Positions 22,701-36,200 are shown, counted from the first letter of the stretch. The stretch is 64,000 nucleotides of DNA from Papilionanthe hookeriana x Papilionanthe teres (GCA_022702705.1 CM040425.1:1426001-1490000), one strand, 5' to 3'. A program made the numbers and translations. The notes: a model not told the origin generated them from the sequence alone.

Positions 22701-25700
22701 GTAGAAAAATCATAAAAATAAAAGAAAAATACCCTCTTTCTCAGTGAGCAAAGGAGAATAATATTGAAAAGTTTTGAAATTTATTTGATGAATGTATGAT
22801 TTTTATTAATTAAATAAACTCTGTAGTCTTTTATTTCTCCATGCATATAGACATTTCACAATGGCTTGCCATTTTCGCATGATATAGCCTCTGTCATGAG
22901 AGACCTTCACTGATTTTTCCAAGGTCAGAGAAGACCTCTATGAGGAGATCTATATTTTCTAAGTTTTTGCATCAGATTTGATAATTTAATTCTAATAATT
23001 AGCATGGCAGTTAAAAATTCCAAAAAAATCGTAGTAGGTTTCCTACGACCAGAGGACCCTAGGATTAAATTCTCATGGGTTAAATCATTAAGAAATGAAC
23101 TAATCATCAACTTGGTTTAAAACTGAATTTAAATTAATTTGAGTTCATTAAATATGGAAATCACTCTAAACGATTCTCCACTAAAATTTAGAGGTCAGAA
23201 ACCCCCTCATAAAAAATTTCATGGCATTTGGAATTCAATTGGTCACCTAAATGAATTTTCTAAGAGAAATGATAATTTTAAACATTAAATTAATTTTAAT
23301 AATTACAATACAACACAAAAAATTATCAAATTGGTTTTGATAGTTCTCTGTGATTAGAGGAATTTTTTAAAAATAAAATTGGAATTTTAATAAAATTTTC
23401 ATGTTAACTATATTTTTAATATTTAAATAATTTAAAAATATTAAAAATCACAACATTATCACATTTGGTCTCCCAATTACTTACGAACCATTCAAATAAC
23501 TTTCCTAAGCTTCAAAATCAAGATATTTATTTTTAAAGGCTTAACATATTTTTAAAAGGGTAAAAATGAATTTTCTTATTTTTCTACTAAAATAATTATA
23601 ATAATTAAAATAAAAATAAGAAAAATATAAAATTTATTTCTCTGGGTTTTCTGACCTCTATTGGATTTAAGAAAAATATAAAATTGAATTTTCAACCTTT
23701 ACAATTTTTTATAATTAATTAAAACTATAGAAATTAAAATAATTCTTTTAATTAAATTAAAACTCAAAAAATTATGAAATTTATTCCAAGTTGTCCTCTA
23801 GTCTAGGTCTACCTTCAATAAAAAATTCAAGGTTAGGGGTATTATTCTAGATATGATATTGAATTTTCATTGATAATCCCTATTTTTGCATTAAAATAAA
23901 TACATAAGTTAAATTTAAATTTGAAAAATCACATTTTCTCCCCTAATGTTTTAATTAACCCATAAGTCGGGTCACATTAAAGATTCAAAGTCATTTGAGC
24001 TAAATTTAATGAATTATAAAGTGATAAAAGCCTTTAGAGGTAAAATTGTAATTTTGAAGTATTTAGCCTTAATCAATTTTTAGGCTTAATTAAAATGGGG
24101 AAAGGGCAATAAATGACCTTAATCATTATGTTTGGATTATTGGAACAACAAGGAAAAAATGGTAGAAACTCATCTAATTTTTTCACATCAGAATTAAATA
24201 TTTAAATTTCTTTAATTATCATAATTTGGAAGAAAATCCAATTAAAAGAAAGCTTTAAAGTTAGGGGTTGATTTTGGAAGTTAATATTCCACTAATTTAA
24301 TACCTCTTCATTTGGTGTTTAAATGTTAATTCAATATTCTGATTAGAATCATAATCATGAAAGTCATAAAAATTCCTTTTCTAAAGACATAAAAATACCA
24401 AATAAAATTTTAAGGGCTTAGTAGTGAGCTAGGCTTAATTAAAGGAATTAACTAATAAGAATTACAAAAGAAAACATAATTGATCCTAAACTACCTTGTG
24501 AAACATTACATGTCCATCAAAATTTGGTAAATCTCTCCATAAGTTATGTTTGCCCCTAAAGGCCCACCCACATAATTCTGAAGTAGTGCACCAAATGATA
24601 ACTACCCTGCCATTTAGGATGACTAAAACATTGGCTCATTGATTATAAGAGTATGAAACCAATAAATCATTTAATAACTATGATAAGTCCGAAAGGACCT
24701 CAAGGAAGCTCAAAAGGAATGTGAAATATCTGGTCCTCTTTTGGATCTTTTCACATGTTTTCTGGACACCTTATAGGATTACTGCACCTATTATATCTAT
24801 TAAATGAAAACTATCTCTCAAGATGAAAAGAATTCACCATGTTATGACCTAGGACTTTGTAAGCTCATGACAAAAATATCCATTGGTTCTACTTTCCTAG
24901 AAATTATAAATGTTTTTTACAAGAATACTAAAGTTTCATGTGGAGATGACGAGAAGACCTCCCAAGTAACCTTTTATTTTATTACAATTTATTTACCTGC
25001 ACTTTACTGCACTTTTTTTTCTTACAAATTTGCAAGCTAAACAACAATGTCACCTTGCATGAAAATTGAAACCTTTAGGATAGCTACAAAACCAAAACCA
25101 AAATCAAAATTAAAAATCAAAACAATATAAAATTCACTGCCACAACATTCAAAATATAAAACAACTCAAAATTTAATCACAAACAAACCAAACCACAAAT
25201 TGCAACTACATTAAAACGTCTCATTGGTTGATAGGGAATCCCTCAAATGAGCTAACCTACATGTTGCTAACAGGGTTACCCACGGTCCAAATTAAAGTAT
25301 GGAACTCATTAAGTTGAGTTTATTAAATTCATTTGGACTAAGTGAATCCAATGAAAATAGTGGTGCCAGAATGATGGAACTGTGGGATCTTATCCAGTGT
25401 CACTTTAATAAACTTTGATGTTCCCCTAATAAAACATTAAGACACCTCAATTTAAATATTTCCAAAACATGAAATTTCTCTTCTATCTTCAATTGCCACT
25501 TCTATAAACAAAACCTACTACGATGAGGAGCTTGGAGCATGCTTAGTGGGCAGCATGGCCATCTTCAACAGCAAAGTTATGTAGAAATAAATAAGTCACA
25601 AGACCTCGAGGTAGCTTGCTTAGTGCAGCATAAATCCTCACCTTTTCTTTAGGCCCTTACATAACCATTGTGCAACAAAAGCCCTAACTAATCTTAGGAT

Positions 25701-26410
25701 TCCGCTGTCATCATCGGGTATGACATAAATCCTCCTATCTTCCAGCCCATTCATATGATCGATATCAAATGAATGTAAGTCCTAAATAATAAAATTGACA
25801 AGATGAAACACCAAATAAATATCCTAAATCAAAGCTAAACCATAGGATAGTTTGGGAAGACATCAATGTTTTCCTTGAATCTATGTCCATCCTCTAGTCT
25901 TCTCTCTTTTGATTTCTGACAAAATGAAATGTTCCAAAATTTGAGCCATTCACTTATTGAATTTCTGACTATCACATTTTCTTTAAAAACCTTACCATTC
26001 GAAGTCATGAATATAAATATTTCTTGATCTATAGTAAGAGTTTTTTTTTAGATGACCTTGGTTATCTAAGATGTAATTAATTATAGGGGCTTGCCCTTAT
26101 AGGAAACTTAAAGACTCCAAGTTAATATAAACCCTATCTAATCCCTTCTTATTTGATAAGGGAAATTGTCGGTCAACAATGGTTCATAGACCAAACGGAT
26201 GTCATGAATTCTTTAGTTTATTTGATCAGACCTCACCCCAAGCTATGTATATATTCTTCGGGATAGGTACATATCTTGTGATGAAATGCTTGATTATCTA
26301 AACTAACGTTTGTATGAAATCGGTTTCATTTCATATTTTTCAAAATTAAAATATTATTTTCAAAGATCCATATATATATATACACACATATATATATTAA
26401 ATTAAATCAA
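19775..26410 (+). repeat. 3' LTR of E1, Tat/Ogre type
   Basis: Begins tentatively at TGTTGGTTTTGTTGATC, shared with 50533, and aligns block by block with the LTR at 50533-58203: a CCCAAATTGACCC-rich U3, a TATA region, the 'AAAAATCCATATCTT' leader, and the GGGGCTTGCCCTTATAGG and TTCGGGATAG end blocks. Recognisable homology stops near 26410; the last ~110 bases before the expected ACA end are missing or replaced. At ~6.6 kb it is strongly diverged from the other copies, which marks E1 as an older lineage member. Confidence 0.7.
21864..21871 (+). promoter_or_regulatory. TATA box of the E1 LTR
   Basis: TATATAAA, about 2.1 kb into the LTR and just upstream of the GGTGCTAAAC...AAGGAAACTC leader block, which also follows TATTTAAA in E2 (32330-32337) and GATTTAAA in the shared LTR (about 52996). 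Position and conservation suggest the start of R. Confidence 0.55.
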
Positions 26411-28344
26411 TTTTCTATTTTATGAAACTTTATTTTAAACCTTTTCAAAAATTTCAAATCTCTCACCACATCAAGAGAAAGAAGGAAGAACTTTTAACGA
26501 CCGACAGCGGGCTAATTCACTTCTCTAACGTGACGTGGTGGTTGACATAATCCCATAGATTACATAAGTTTCTTACTTCTTAGCCTTTGGCACAAAGCAA
26601 CTTATGCTACCACAGGACAAAATTTTATACTTCCAGTATTTCTTTCTAAAAGCCATTGATGTAACCTTGAAGGCTCTTACTCGGTCTCTACTTGACGTAC
26701 CACAGGGCCTGTGATTCCTTGTAGGCATCAGGGCTCTAGTGAATTACATTATGAACAAATTCTTGAACATACCAAAAGAAGGAATAACTCTTATTGTGAG
26801 GCCATTAAATCACTTGTGGATTGAATTTCTAACTGTGGTATAGAATAAAAAATGCTTCAGTGCACCAAAGATTTCGAGAAGACATACTACTAACTCAAAG
26901 GATGATATGTGGTTAGCCTGATCACACTGACCCTTGTAGGATTCCATAGATAGAATTTTCAACTTCTCTAGTGGTTCAAAATTAGAAATCGAATGAGGGA
27001 AAGCATTCTGTGGCTGTCATTATACATCCATTCTCCTCAATCGTAGTTTTAGCCTCGGTGTAGATGGATCGCTATCCTGGTACTGGGATTCTTCAACTCA
27101 TTCTACCGTTTGAGTTTTTCAGTGGCATGGGCATTCAGGTTCCACTTTGGGTTTGGCTTTTGAGGAGCTTTTGCTATCCCCTCTTGTGTTGTGCGTGTTA
27201 ATTATACCATTTCTCTCTTAATTTTCTCTCAGAGTTCCTAAATTTTTTGTTGTGAGAATTCTCTTATAGACACCATGTTTGAGGTTTCTTCAAAGTGGGT
27301 TTTTTATCCGCCGTGCGCTCCTCTTCTTATCGATGGCATGATTTCACCTTCATTGAACCTTTTAGGATGTTGAATCCAAAAATTTTCTATAGATCACGCC
27401 CAAGGTATAGACCATTGGACAGATGAGAGGAAGAGAGAGAGAGAAATAGAGAAATAATGTACTTAGTAACAAAAATTTTGAGATGAAAAATTCAGCCTTC
27501 CATTTTGAAAAAATTTTCCCCGACTTATATAGGCGTAGATAGTAAGATTACATATTTATACATATTTTAATAGGGATGACATAAATAATTATTACACAAT
27601 TCATATTTGTAACCAACTCTAGGGCCCTTTAATATCCATAACGAATGTTGTCACCTTTTCATAATCATAACTGCTTGAATATGAGCATTTAATGGCCTAC
27701 TAGTATTGTCATTTGATTATTTGATAATTGTTCGTATGGATGAATGATCTTCGGTCGACCTTCTAGAGAGACTTCTTAATAGAGGCCCTCTTATCGTTAG
27801 GGTGAACTTGGTCCATCAAGCAGATGGTGGATCACAGTAATATAATGGGTAGCTATCTTTCTAACAAAGGGCCTTCCCAGAGAACTAGAAATATATTCAT
27901 TGTTGTGCCCTTTCGCCATCATTGAGAAGAAACTCAGAAATAGTGAGGGTTCTAGTTAAAAATGATTGTCCATGAATTAAGTGTCACATATTCTTTTTTG
28001 CGGCTGAGCTCCTATTTTGTTGATTCATAGTTTTGATCAATGGAAATAACACATGGTGTTTCCATTTTCTTACTCTCTTGACACAGTTCTCTAGTACACG
28101 TCAAATTTTCTCAATATTGTACGTTCATATTTTTTATGTATAAGTAGGGAAAAAAATATTGTGTGGAATTACGTACAAAATTTTTGAAACAACATAAGTA
28201 AAATTAAAATTATTATTTAGATAGAATAATTATAAGTGTTAGATGAATGATTGTTCACCCTTGATAAAATCTAGTTCTGACGATGTATCCTAGGGAAGAC
28301 AAGTTGTTTCACTTCGTTACGGAGAAAAAATTGCTTAGGGTACA
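26411..28344. other. Unresolved block with a possible minus-strand promoter
   Basis: I recognise no protein here. On the minus strand, TATATAAG (27524-27531) lies upstream of a CT-repeat (reverse complement of GAGAGAGAGAAATAGAGAAA at about 27434-27455), which looks like a core promoter with a pyrimidine-rich 5' leader running leftward. Downstream reading frames toward 27000 contain several stops. It could be a degenerate copia LTR or a gene relic. Confidence 0.3.
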
Positions 28345-29957
28345 TGATCGTGGCTGTCTTAAATAAGTATTTTTAGTCCATTCACTAAGTATAATCAGAC
28401 TAATATGAAAGTAGCCAATCTTTACGCAATTATACGTATTGCACAAGTAAGGCTTTAGTGGAGTCCTACTTATCGTTCCTACAAGGAGGAAGCAAATTTT
28501 TAAGGCGTATCACAGAAATCCAATATTCAAATTATAATGCACATAAAGTAAATACTAATATTGCTAAAGTTTAAAGATGTTAGAGAATTTAAGATCCCTA
28601 AAGTAATTTCTAAACTTCAAACTAAAGTTAACTACCACTACACTAAGTTTTGTATTGAAATGTTCAAATTTGGAGAAAGTGTCCTCCCCCTTACAAAGAT
28701 GTTATGAAGAGTGAATGATAAAGATTAGTGAGAATCTTGTATTGTGCCAAATAGGAGCATACCTATTCTTGAGCCTCCTCTGAGTGCTATAAATAACTAT
28801 GGCTAATTTTAGGTTTACTCCCCAAATTTGTGGTTATGCTGGGACAATACTGGATCTCACCATAGAGCTCCTACATCCCTTCGCCTGAAGGCTAACTTTT
28901 GCTTTAGTTACCAAACACTAGGACCAATATGGGGATTTTAGTGTGTAACATTAAAATCTCTAATTCTAGGCCCAATAAATCATATTTTCTGTTTTATTTG
29001 CACCCAACCCCCATGAACCACATCACTCATTGATGGACATTGAATGTAATACTCACTTTTATTGTAGATTGCATATTCCTTTCGGATTGTATGTTTCATA
29101 ACATATTTTAACATTTCAATTGGTTATATCAAAAATTAAGTAAAGTACGAAGTGAAAATCATCACATTTTCTTAATATTCATATGGGACATACAATCTAA
29201 ATCGTCTCTTCTCCATTTATCATTGTGAGGAGAAAGATAAAGAAATTTACTCATAATTCATGAGGAGGATACAAAAATACAAGAATTTTATATATAAAAG
29301 TAAATTCATACAAGCAATAAGAAGTAAACACAACTTATCTCAATTTCTTCCCCAAAATAATCTCTTAAAGTTCCTTTGAATCTCTTTCTCTCTTCACAAC
29401 AACACAAAATTCTCTCTTAGAATAGTAAGGAAGAAACAATCTCTCACTTTGTCTCTCCTCCTACAACTTTTAGAGAAGAATCTCACACAATATAACACTT
29501 TTACACTAAACCCTAGACTGTAAACTCTCTACAATTACGAAACTTTGACTTCTCCATACTCACACACACTTTTCTGGCTTTAAATTCATTTTAATATAGC
29601 CTAGGGACAATTTCTCTAAGAGATGCCTCAAGAAACCCTCCAAAAGTCATCCAAATACATTGACTTTGGCCTCCATCGAAATTAGGCACCATCGGTGCTC
29701 TATGTGGGTACCGTCAGAACTCATAGCGCTTAATATTCTGGTACTCTGTAAAAAGGCACCGTCGGTGCCAGAAGGCAGAACTCTGGTTTTTTCTTCTTCT
29801 CACTCCAAATTTGTTTATTTTTGCTTATTTTTGCTCCAAATGCCTAAAATCATCATAATTGCAACAAAACATGAAAAACAACTTCTTTTAAACTCCAATA
29901 TCACAAAAAATGAGTACAAAATTTATATGAAAAATCCAACATATTTTTGGTGCATCA
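28345..29957 (-). repeat. Athila-like LTR, solo or truncated
   Basis: The minus strand begins GATGCACC at 29957 after GGATTTT and shows the family start. The family middle (TTTAGGTTTACTCCCCAAATTTGTGGTTATGCTGGGA, as pieces near 28810-28840) and end (TACGCAATTATACGTATTGCAC, near 28423) follow. No primer binding site is seen on the left side, and no clear target duplication. Two near-palindromes, GGCACCATCGGTGC (29685) and GGCACCGTCGGTGCC (29755), sit near the LTR start. Confidence 0.65.
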
Positions 29958-30310
29958 AAATCCTCAGAACTTAACTAATACCTATCCTTAAATAATCTTT
30001 TTGGTACATAAAAATATGACTCATTGTAGTGACCGTTACTTAAAGAGTACTATAATTTTTTATTTGAATGAATTTAATAGTAAGACTTTTAGAATGATTT
30101 TCAATAACTTAGGTTAAAACTAAAGGTGTAAGAACATTTAGTAATCAAGTCTAAGAGTTCTAGTCTCCAATTCATTTTAAGATTAACCATAATTTGTAAC
30201 ACTAAGGTGCTTTGAAGGATCAAATAAAATAAAATCTCATGAGAACTGTATTAGTAAGGATGCTAATACTTAAATATAAATTCATAAATGCTACTAAGCT
30301 CTTCCTTTAA
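29958..30310. other. Unassigned DNA between two repeats
   Basis: AT-rich, no coding or repeat signal recognised. Confidence 0.35.
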
Positions 30311-30480
30311 GGGCCTATTTGGCGCAGCTGCAGCTGCGCTACCACAAAAAGCTGCTGCGGGGAAGCAGCTGAGGGGAAGCTAGTTGTCTGTTTAGTTCAG
30401 CTATGTGAAAATAGCTGTGGGGCAGCTTTTTCTGAATAAATGACAAAACTGACCCTATTTGTTAAAACTGTTAGAAAATT
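30311..30480 (+). mobile_element. Possible hAT/MITE-type terminal region
   Basis: GGGCCTATTTGGCGCAGCTG opens a GC-rich, hairpin-prone stretch (GCAGCTGCAGCTGC, then GCAGCTGAGGGG and GGGGCAGCTTTTTCTG), the look of many plant hAT-related MITE ends that begin GGGCCTGTTTGG. The matching inverted end was not found before 30680, where an Athila-type LTR begins, so it may be truncated. Confidence 0.35.
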
Positions 30481-30679
30481 TTAATATATTTACTGGTATG
30501 GAGGTTTAATATTCGTAAAATAATTAAAAATACTATGTTTTAATTTTTCATATGAATTAAACTGAAGTTTTATATACGTGTTTAGTTATATTTTTTAAAT
30601 TCCCATATAACATATTTAAAATAAAAACAGAGAGGATGGTGGTACGTCTTTTTTAATTTGCCAAAATTTATGAGCTCAG

Positions 30680-31314
30680 ATTTATATATATATTGATTTA
30701 GTTTTATAATGGGTCACACAATTAAACACAAGTATACATATCGCTCAAGTAATAGAGGGCTCTAGTGGAGTCCGGGATATTGATCCCACAGGGAGGCAAT
30801 AAGTTTTATGGTGTAGAACAGAAATCACTTACCGAATCACAGCACAATTACAAGTAAGTTTAATTCATAAAATAAAGACAAACAGTTGTAGTTGCTACTC
30901 CTACCAAAATATGTTCTAACCTTCTATCAAGTTAAACTAACACAAGACTAAAGTTATAATAAAGTTCAATTTTAAGAAAGAGTCTTCCTCCACTCCAATT
31001 ATAATATGATGATTTTTATGGCAAAGATCTGTGTTGCAAATGTATTGTGCCAAAGAGTAGCATCCTATTTTTAACCCTTTTCCAAGCACATAAAGAACAT
31101 TGGCTAATCTAAGTTTAGTCCCCAAAACTGTGGTTAGGCTGGGAGGATACTGTCTCTCACTCCAGAGCTCCCACTTCCCATCCTCTGAAGGCTAACTCTC
31201 GCTTTGGTTTCCAAACCAAATGACCAAATTAAGGATTTAAGCCTGTCACTCTGAAATCTCTAATTCTAAGCCCACCAAAGTGTATTTCCCTATTTATTTG
31301 CACTCAATCCTCAT
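30680..31314 (-). repeat. Truncated Athila-like LTR
   Basis: Matches the first ~650 bases (left part) of the LTR at 199-2106: CAAGTATACATATCGCTCAAG, GTGGAGTCC, the 'TCTCACTCCAGAGCTCCCACTTCCC' block (as pieces near 31155-31180) and TATTTGCACTCAATCC. It stops abruptly at about 31314, where Tat-type LTR sequence begins in inverted orientation. The E2 insertion or a later rearrangement cut it. Confidence 0.7.
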
Positions 31315-33203
31315 AAAGATATGGATTTTTGAAGTTCTGGGATTTAAATAAATCAGAAAATACCCTATTTTTCTACTTATCCACGCGGCGCTGACTCAAC
31401 CTCGGCGGCTCCGAATCGACGCGCGTCGCTCACGGTTCGGCGCGCCATCTGACTTGGGCGTCTCGGTGCCCCGCGGTTCACGTATCATCTGCCGGTCCGA
31501 CGCAATCCAAGCCGTCCATCCGATACACACGCGATCCGACGGTTCCTGGTCATCATCTATGACTGGTGCGATCCCGTGACCGTCCACACTCTAACCCTAA
31601 GAACTCTCTTGATTCTCAACGGATTTTCGTGTTCTTATGCTCTATGGATTCGTCTTGAAGAGACGAACACATCCATACGGTGAACATGCATTTAAATTGA
31701 CTCAAAGTAAAATGAGAATCTCTGGAAGCTCGGGAAGAAGAGGAGTCCATGCCTTTGCTCGGAGAGTGAAGCTTCGATGCGAGAGTTGTGTCACCTTCGA
31801 TTGGGTCCGAGTAAGCTCAAGATGAAGTCCCTTGGCTCAGTGAATTGTCTAGCTATGAAAGTGACCACGGCCGATCACAAAGTTTGGAGAGGCTGGAGCA
31901 GCGGGTGGCTCGGAGATGGGGCTTTCGGTGGGAAACTTCTTCTCTTGGTCCGGTGAAGGTGTAGGACCAATCGATTTGGGGATTGGCTCGCTGTGAAGAA
32001 GTGTCCCGGTTTTGGGCTAAAGTGTGAGCTCGAAATTGAGCTCGATTCGGAGGAATGGGTCTGGAATTCAGTGGGGATCAAGTGCTCTATGTGTGGACAG
32101 TGGTCTGGAATAATTTTGGCAGAGTTTCCTTAAGGTTTGGTTCAGCACCTCCTTTGGCCGAGAGGGTGAGGGGTTTAAATACCATGGCCGAGACATGGGC
32201 AGGAGCCAAACATTGAAATTCCACCTTGCTGAGCTGCCCCATGCCCAACGGACACCATGGCTGTTCTTCCCTTGACCTAAGCAGCTGATCCCAACCATTA
32301 AACCCCCCTGGGAGAGCCTCCAGCCATGCCTATTTAAACCCCTCACCCTCTCGGCCAAAGGAGGTGCTGAACCAAACCTTAAGGAAACTCTGCCAAAATC
32401 ATTCCAGACCACTCTCCACACATAGAGCACTTGATCCCCACTGAATTCCAGCCCCAATTCCCTCCAGCTGAGCTCAATTTTGAGCTCAAACTTTAGCCCA
32501 AAAACCAGGACACTTCTTCACAGTGAGCCAATCCCCAAATTGATTGGTCCTACACCTTCACCGGACCAAGAGAAGAAGTTTCCCATCGAAAGCCCCATCT
32601 CCAGAGCCACCCGGTTGCTCCGGCCTCCAAGCTTTGTGATCGGCCGTGGTCACTTTCATAGCTAGACAATTCACTGTGCCAAGGGACTTCATCCGGAGCT
32701 TACTTGGACCCAATCGAAGGTGACACGACTCTCGGATCGAAGCTTCACTTCTCTGAGCAAAGGTATGGACTCCCTCTTCTTCCCGAGCTTCCAGAGATTC
32801 TCATTTTACTTTGAGTCAATTTAAATGCATGTTCACCGTATGGATGTGTTCGTCTCTTCAAGACGAATCCATAGAGCATAAGAACACGAAAATCCGTTGA
32901 GAATCAAGAGAGTTCTTAGGGTTAGAGTGTGGATGGTCACGGGATCACACCAGTCGTAGACGATGACCAGGAACCGTCGGATCGCGCGTGTATCGGATGG
33001 ACGACTTGGATTGCGTCGGACCGGCAGATGATACGTGAACCGCGGGGCCCCGGACAGCCGAGTCAGATGGCGGCGCCGAACCAGGGAGCGACGCGTGTCG
33101 ATTCAGAGCCGTCGAGGTTGAGTCAGCGCCGCGTGGATAAGTAGATAAATAGGGTATTTTCTCGATTTATTTAAATCCCGGAACTTCAAAAATCCATATC
33201 TTT
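31315..33203. repeat. Large inverted repeat made of LTR leader sequence
   Basis: The left arm (31315-32180) is the reverse complement of the right arm (32331-33203); a 150-bp spacer (32181-32330) separates them. The spacer and right arm are ordinary LTR sequence matching 52847-53870. The arms match throughout, ending outside at AAAGATATGGATTTTTGAAG and its complement, with scattered differences mostly at CAG/CTG/CG sites. Each arm carries a TATTTAAA box at its inner end (minus strand 32181-32174; plus strand 32330-32337), so two core promoters face outward. Confidence 0.8.
32174..32337. promoter_or_regulatory. Divergent TATA boxes at the centre of the inverted repeat
   Basis: TATTTAAA on the plus strand at 32330-32337 and on the minus strand at 32181-32174, about 150 bases apart. 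Each stands before the conserved LTR leader (AAACCCCTCACCCTCTCGG). Function is inferred from the position of the equivalent box in the E1 LTR. Confidence 0.45.
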
Positions 33204-36200
33204 GTGTAGAAAAATCACAAAAATAAAATAAAAATACCCTCTTGCTCGAGTGAACGAGAGGAGAATAATGTGGAAAAGAAATTAATTAATTTTGTCCAAG
33301 TACTTTATTTTTAATTAATTATTTACTCCCTGCATTGTTTTAATTCTCCATGCATGCATACAATTCACCATGGCATGAGGCCATAGGGCTTTTGAAGCCT
33401 CTAAAATTTGAGGCCATCTCTGTGAAAAGTTATTGATTTTTCAAATGCATGTTGCTGTTTTGAGTATTTTAATTCCAAAAATTAGCATGTTGTGAAATAA
33501 ATTCTAGAAAAATTTGGTGATGTTCATTATGACCAGAGAACCCTAGGAAAAATAGGACATGAGTTAATTCACTCGCATTAACCCTAATTGGCCTAAATAC
33601 CCAAAATTGAACTTTAATTAATTAGAGTTAACCATAGATCAAATTGACTTAAAATCAATTCTCCACTGACCTTTAGGATCAGAGGAATCCACCATAAAAA
33701 TTTCAAGTCAATTGGACTCTAGTTAGCCCCATCAAATGGGTTGATTAAGCCACTTAGCCAAAATTAAACTTTAAAATTTCATAACTTTCAAAATACCTTT
33801 CAAAAATTCACCAAATTGGTTTTGAAGCCTCTCTCGATATCAGGGAATTCAAGAAAATTAAAGTTGCAATTTTCTAAAAAAGTTGACTTTTTATCATTAT
33901 TTTAATATTTTAATCATTTAAAAATAATAAAAATTACAAAAATAATAAAATTCACCAAAATGTCACATTTTGAATTCTAACCACTTAGGAACAAACCCCA
34001 TATTTTTCTTATGTCTCTAGGTTGAGAAATTAAATTTTAAAGCCTTGGGGTAATTTTTTAAAATTAAAAAATACATTTTCTAGCATTTCCACTAAAATAA
34101 TTCCAATAAATTAAGGAAAAATCAGAAAATTGTAAAATTTGGTTCTCTGGAATCCTTGATATTAGAGAGAATTTTAAAAATTATAAAATTCATTTTTCAA
34201 CTTATATTCTATTTTTAAATTAATTAATACTCCAGAACTTAAAATAATTTTAATAAATAAAATATAATTCAAAAAATCACAAAAATTGGTCCAAGTGGTC
34301 CTCTAGTCATTAGGAATGTCCCATAATTTTCTTAAGAACAGAAACTTTCCCTTGGTCATATTATTAAATTTTCTTTGGAAATCCTTATTTTCCACCAAAA
34401 ATAATTACATAAATAAATTAAATACAAAAAAATCACATTTTCTCCTCGAATTTCTTTATTGACATATGAGTGAGGTCACATAAAAATTTCAAATTCATTT
34501 GAGCTCAATTTAGTGAGTTATGAAATTATTAAGCTTGAAGGGCAAAATGGTAATTAAAATTTTAACCCTTAATTAAAAAAACTTTAGGCTTAATAAAATT
34601 AAAGAGTAGAATATTTGATCTTAACTTGATTTGGATGATTGAAATTTAAGCAATTAAAGGGTAGGAACCTATTAAACAATTTAAAAATAATTAAAATAAA
34701 CTTTAATTAAAATAATTAATTAAATTTGGAAGAATAATAAAATTGGAATTATTAAAATAGGGATGTTATTAGGAAGAGGTTTGTTCTTTAATTTAAGAAT
34801 CCCTAAATTAATTGTCTCAATAATATTTAATCCCTAATTAAAATGATAATCCGATCTTAAAATTTAAAGTGCTAAAAGATTTAATCATTAAATTAAATTA
34901 AAGTTAAAATTATTTAAAGTAAATCCCTTTAAAATAAAATATTAAATTAAATTAAATTAAATTAAATTAAATTAAAACAAATTAAATTAAATTAAAATTA
35001 AATTAAATTAAAATTAAATTAAATCATATTAAATTAAATTAAATTAAATTAAATTGAATTAAATAAAATTAAACTAAATTGAATTAAATTAAATTAAATT
35101 AAATTAAATTAAATTAAATAAAATTAAACTAAATTAAATTAAATCAAATTAAATTAAACTAAATTAAATAAAATTAAATTAAATTAAATTAAAACTAAAT
35201 CAAATTAAATTAAATCAAATTGAAATTAGATTAAGTTAAAGCATATCATATTAAATTAACTTAAAATTAAATGAAATTAAACTAAATCACATTAATTTAA
35301 GTTAAATTAAATTAAATTAAATATAACATCACCTAAGACATGAAGAATTCAAAATAAATCTAAAATAACTTGAACACTATTCCAAACTTAAATCATTAAT
35401 TTGAACTTAAATTTCAATCACAAATCATTAAATATCGTTTTGCCCTTAGGAACTTTTACTATTATAACTCCTAAATGGAGTATCAAATGAAATGTCACTT
35501 CACTCATAAGGATATTCAAACATCCTAATTCACTGAGCAAGAAATAAAACTTAACTTAAACACCCTAGATGATTAATTCACTCGCACAATAGAATTCATT
35601 CGGACTTAGGACAATTCCCGAAATATTGAAAAGATGTTTAAGATTCGTCTTAAACACTTCCTCAATATGATGGAATGCCCTTAAGAACAAATTGAGCTTA
35701 GTTGTTCTTTGGTGAAGAAAATCATCCTTAAAACTAAAATTAAAGACCTAGACGTCATAGGAATGACTAGCTATAGGATTAGGATTTTGGTAGAAAATTT
35801 TAACCCTTCCCTTAGCTTCACCTAGGAAATTGCTACAAATGCTTAAATGCTCTAAATTGTATTTTAAGTGCAGCTTGGGATGACGGGAAGACCCTCCGTG
35901 TATGCTTTTATTTTATTGCAATTTATCTTACCGCAATTCATTTATTCGTGTCGCACTTTACCTTTCTTGCATGATAAACAACGATTGCATGAAAACCTAC
36001 ACCTTTAGGACGAAACCAAAACCGAAACCCATAACTAAATTAAAAGTCATTACAAGATAAAATTCACCGCCACAACATTTCAAAACATAAAATAACTCAA
36101 AATTTAATCACAAACGTAACAACAAAACTACAACTACAACTAAATTAAAACGTCTCGTCGAATGATCGGGAATACCTCGGATGATGTAACCCACGTGTTG

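Larger units (their letters stand above)
10788..26410 (+). mobile_element. Element E1: 5'-truncated Tat/Ogre-like retrotransposon behind an Athila-like LTR
   Basis: The body aligns with E2 from about 40870 onward: end of gag, protease, RT, RNase H, second RNase H, integrase, AlkB-like ORF, repeat-rich 3' UTR and a long LTR at 19775-26410. The E2-equivalent leader, ORF1 and most of gag (about 3.4 kb) are missing. In their place is the Athila-type LTR plus primer binding site. All genes carry stops and frameshifts, and key catalytic residues are lost. It is an old, dead copy, but chimeric at its 5' end. Confidence 0.75.

Noticed and set aside
32068..32457. Minus-strand 129-codon frame in the LTR leader
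   Set aside because: It crosses the centre of the inverted repeat and has no domain; similar frames occur in each copy of the GC-rich leader.
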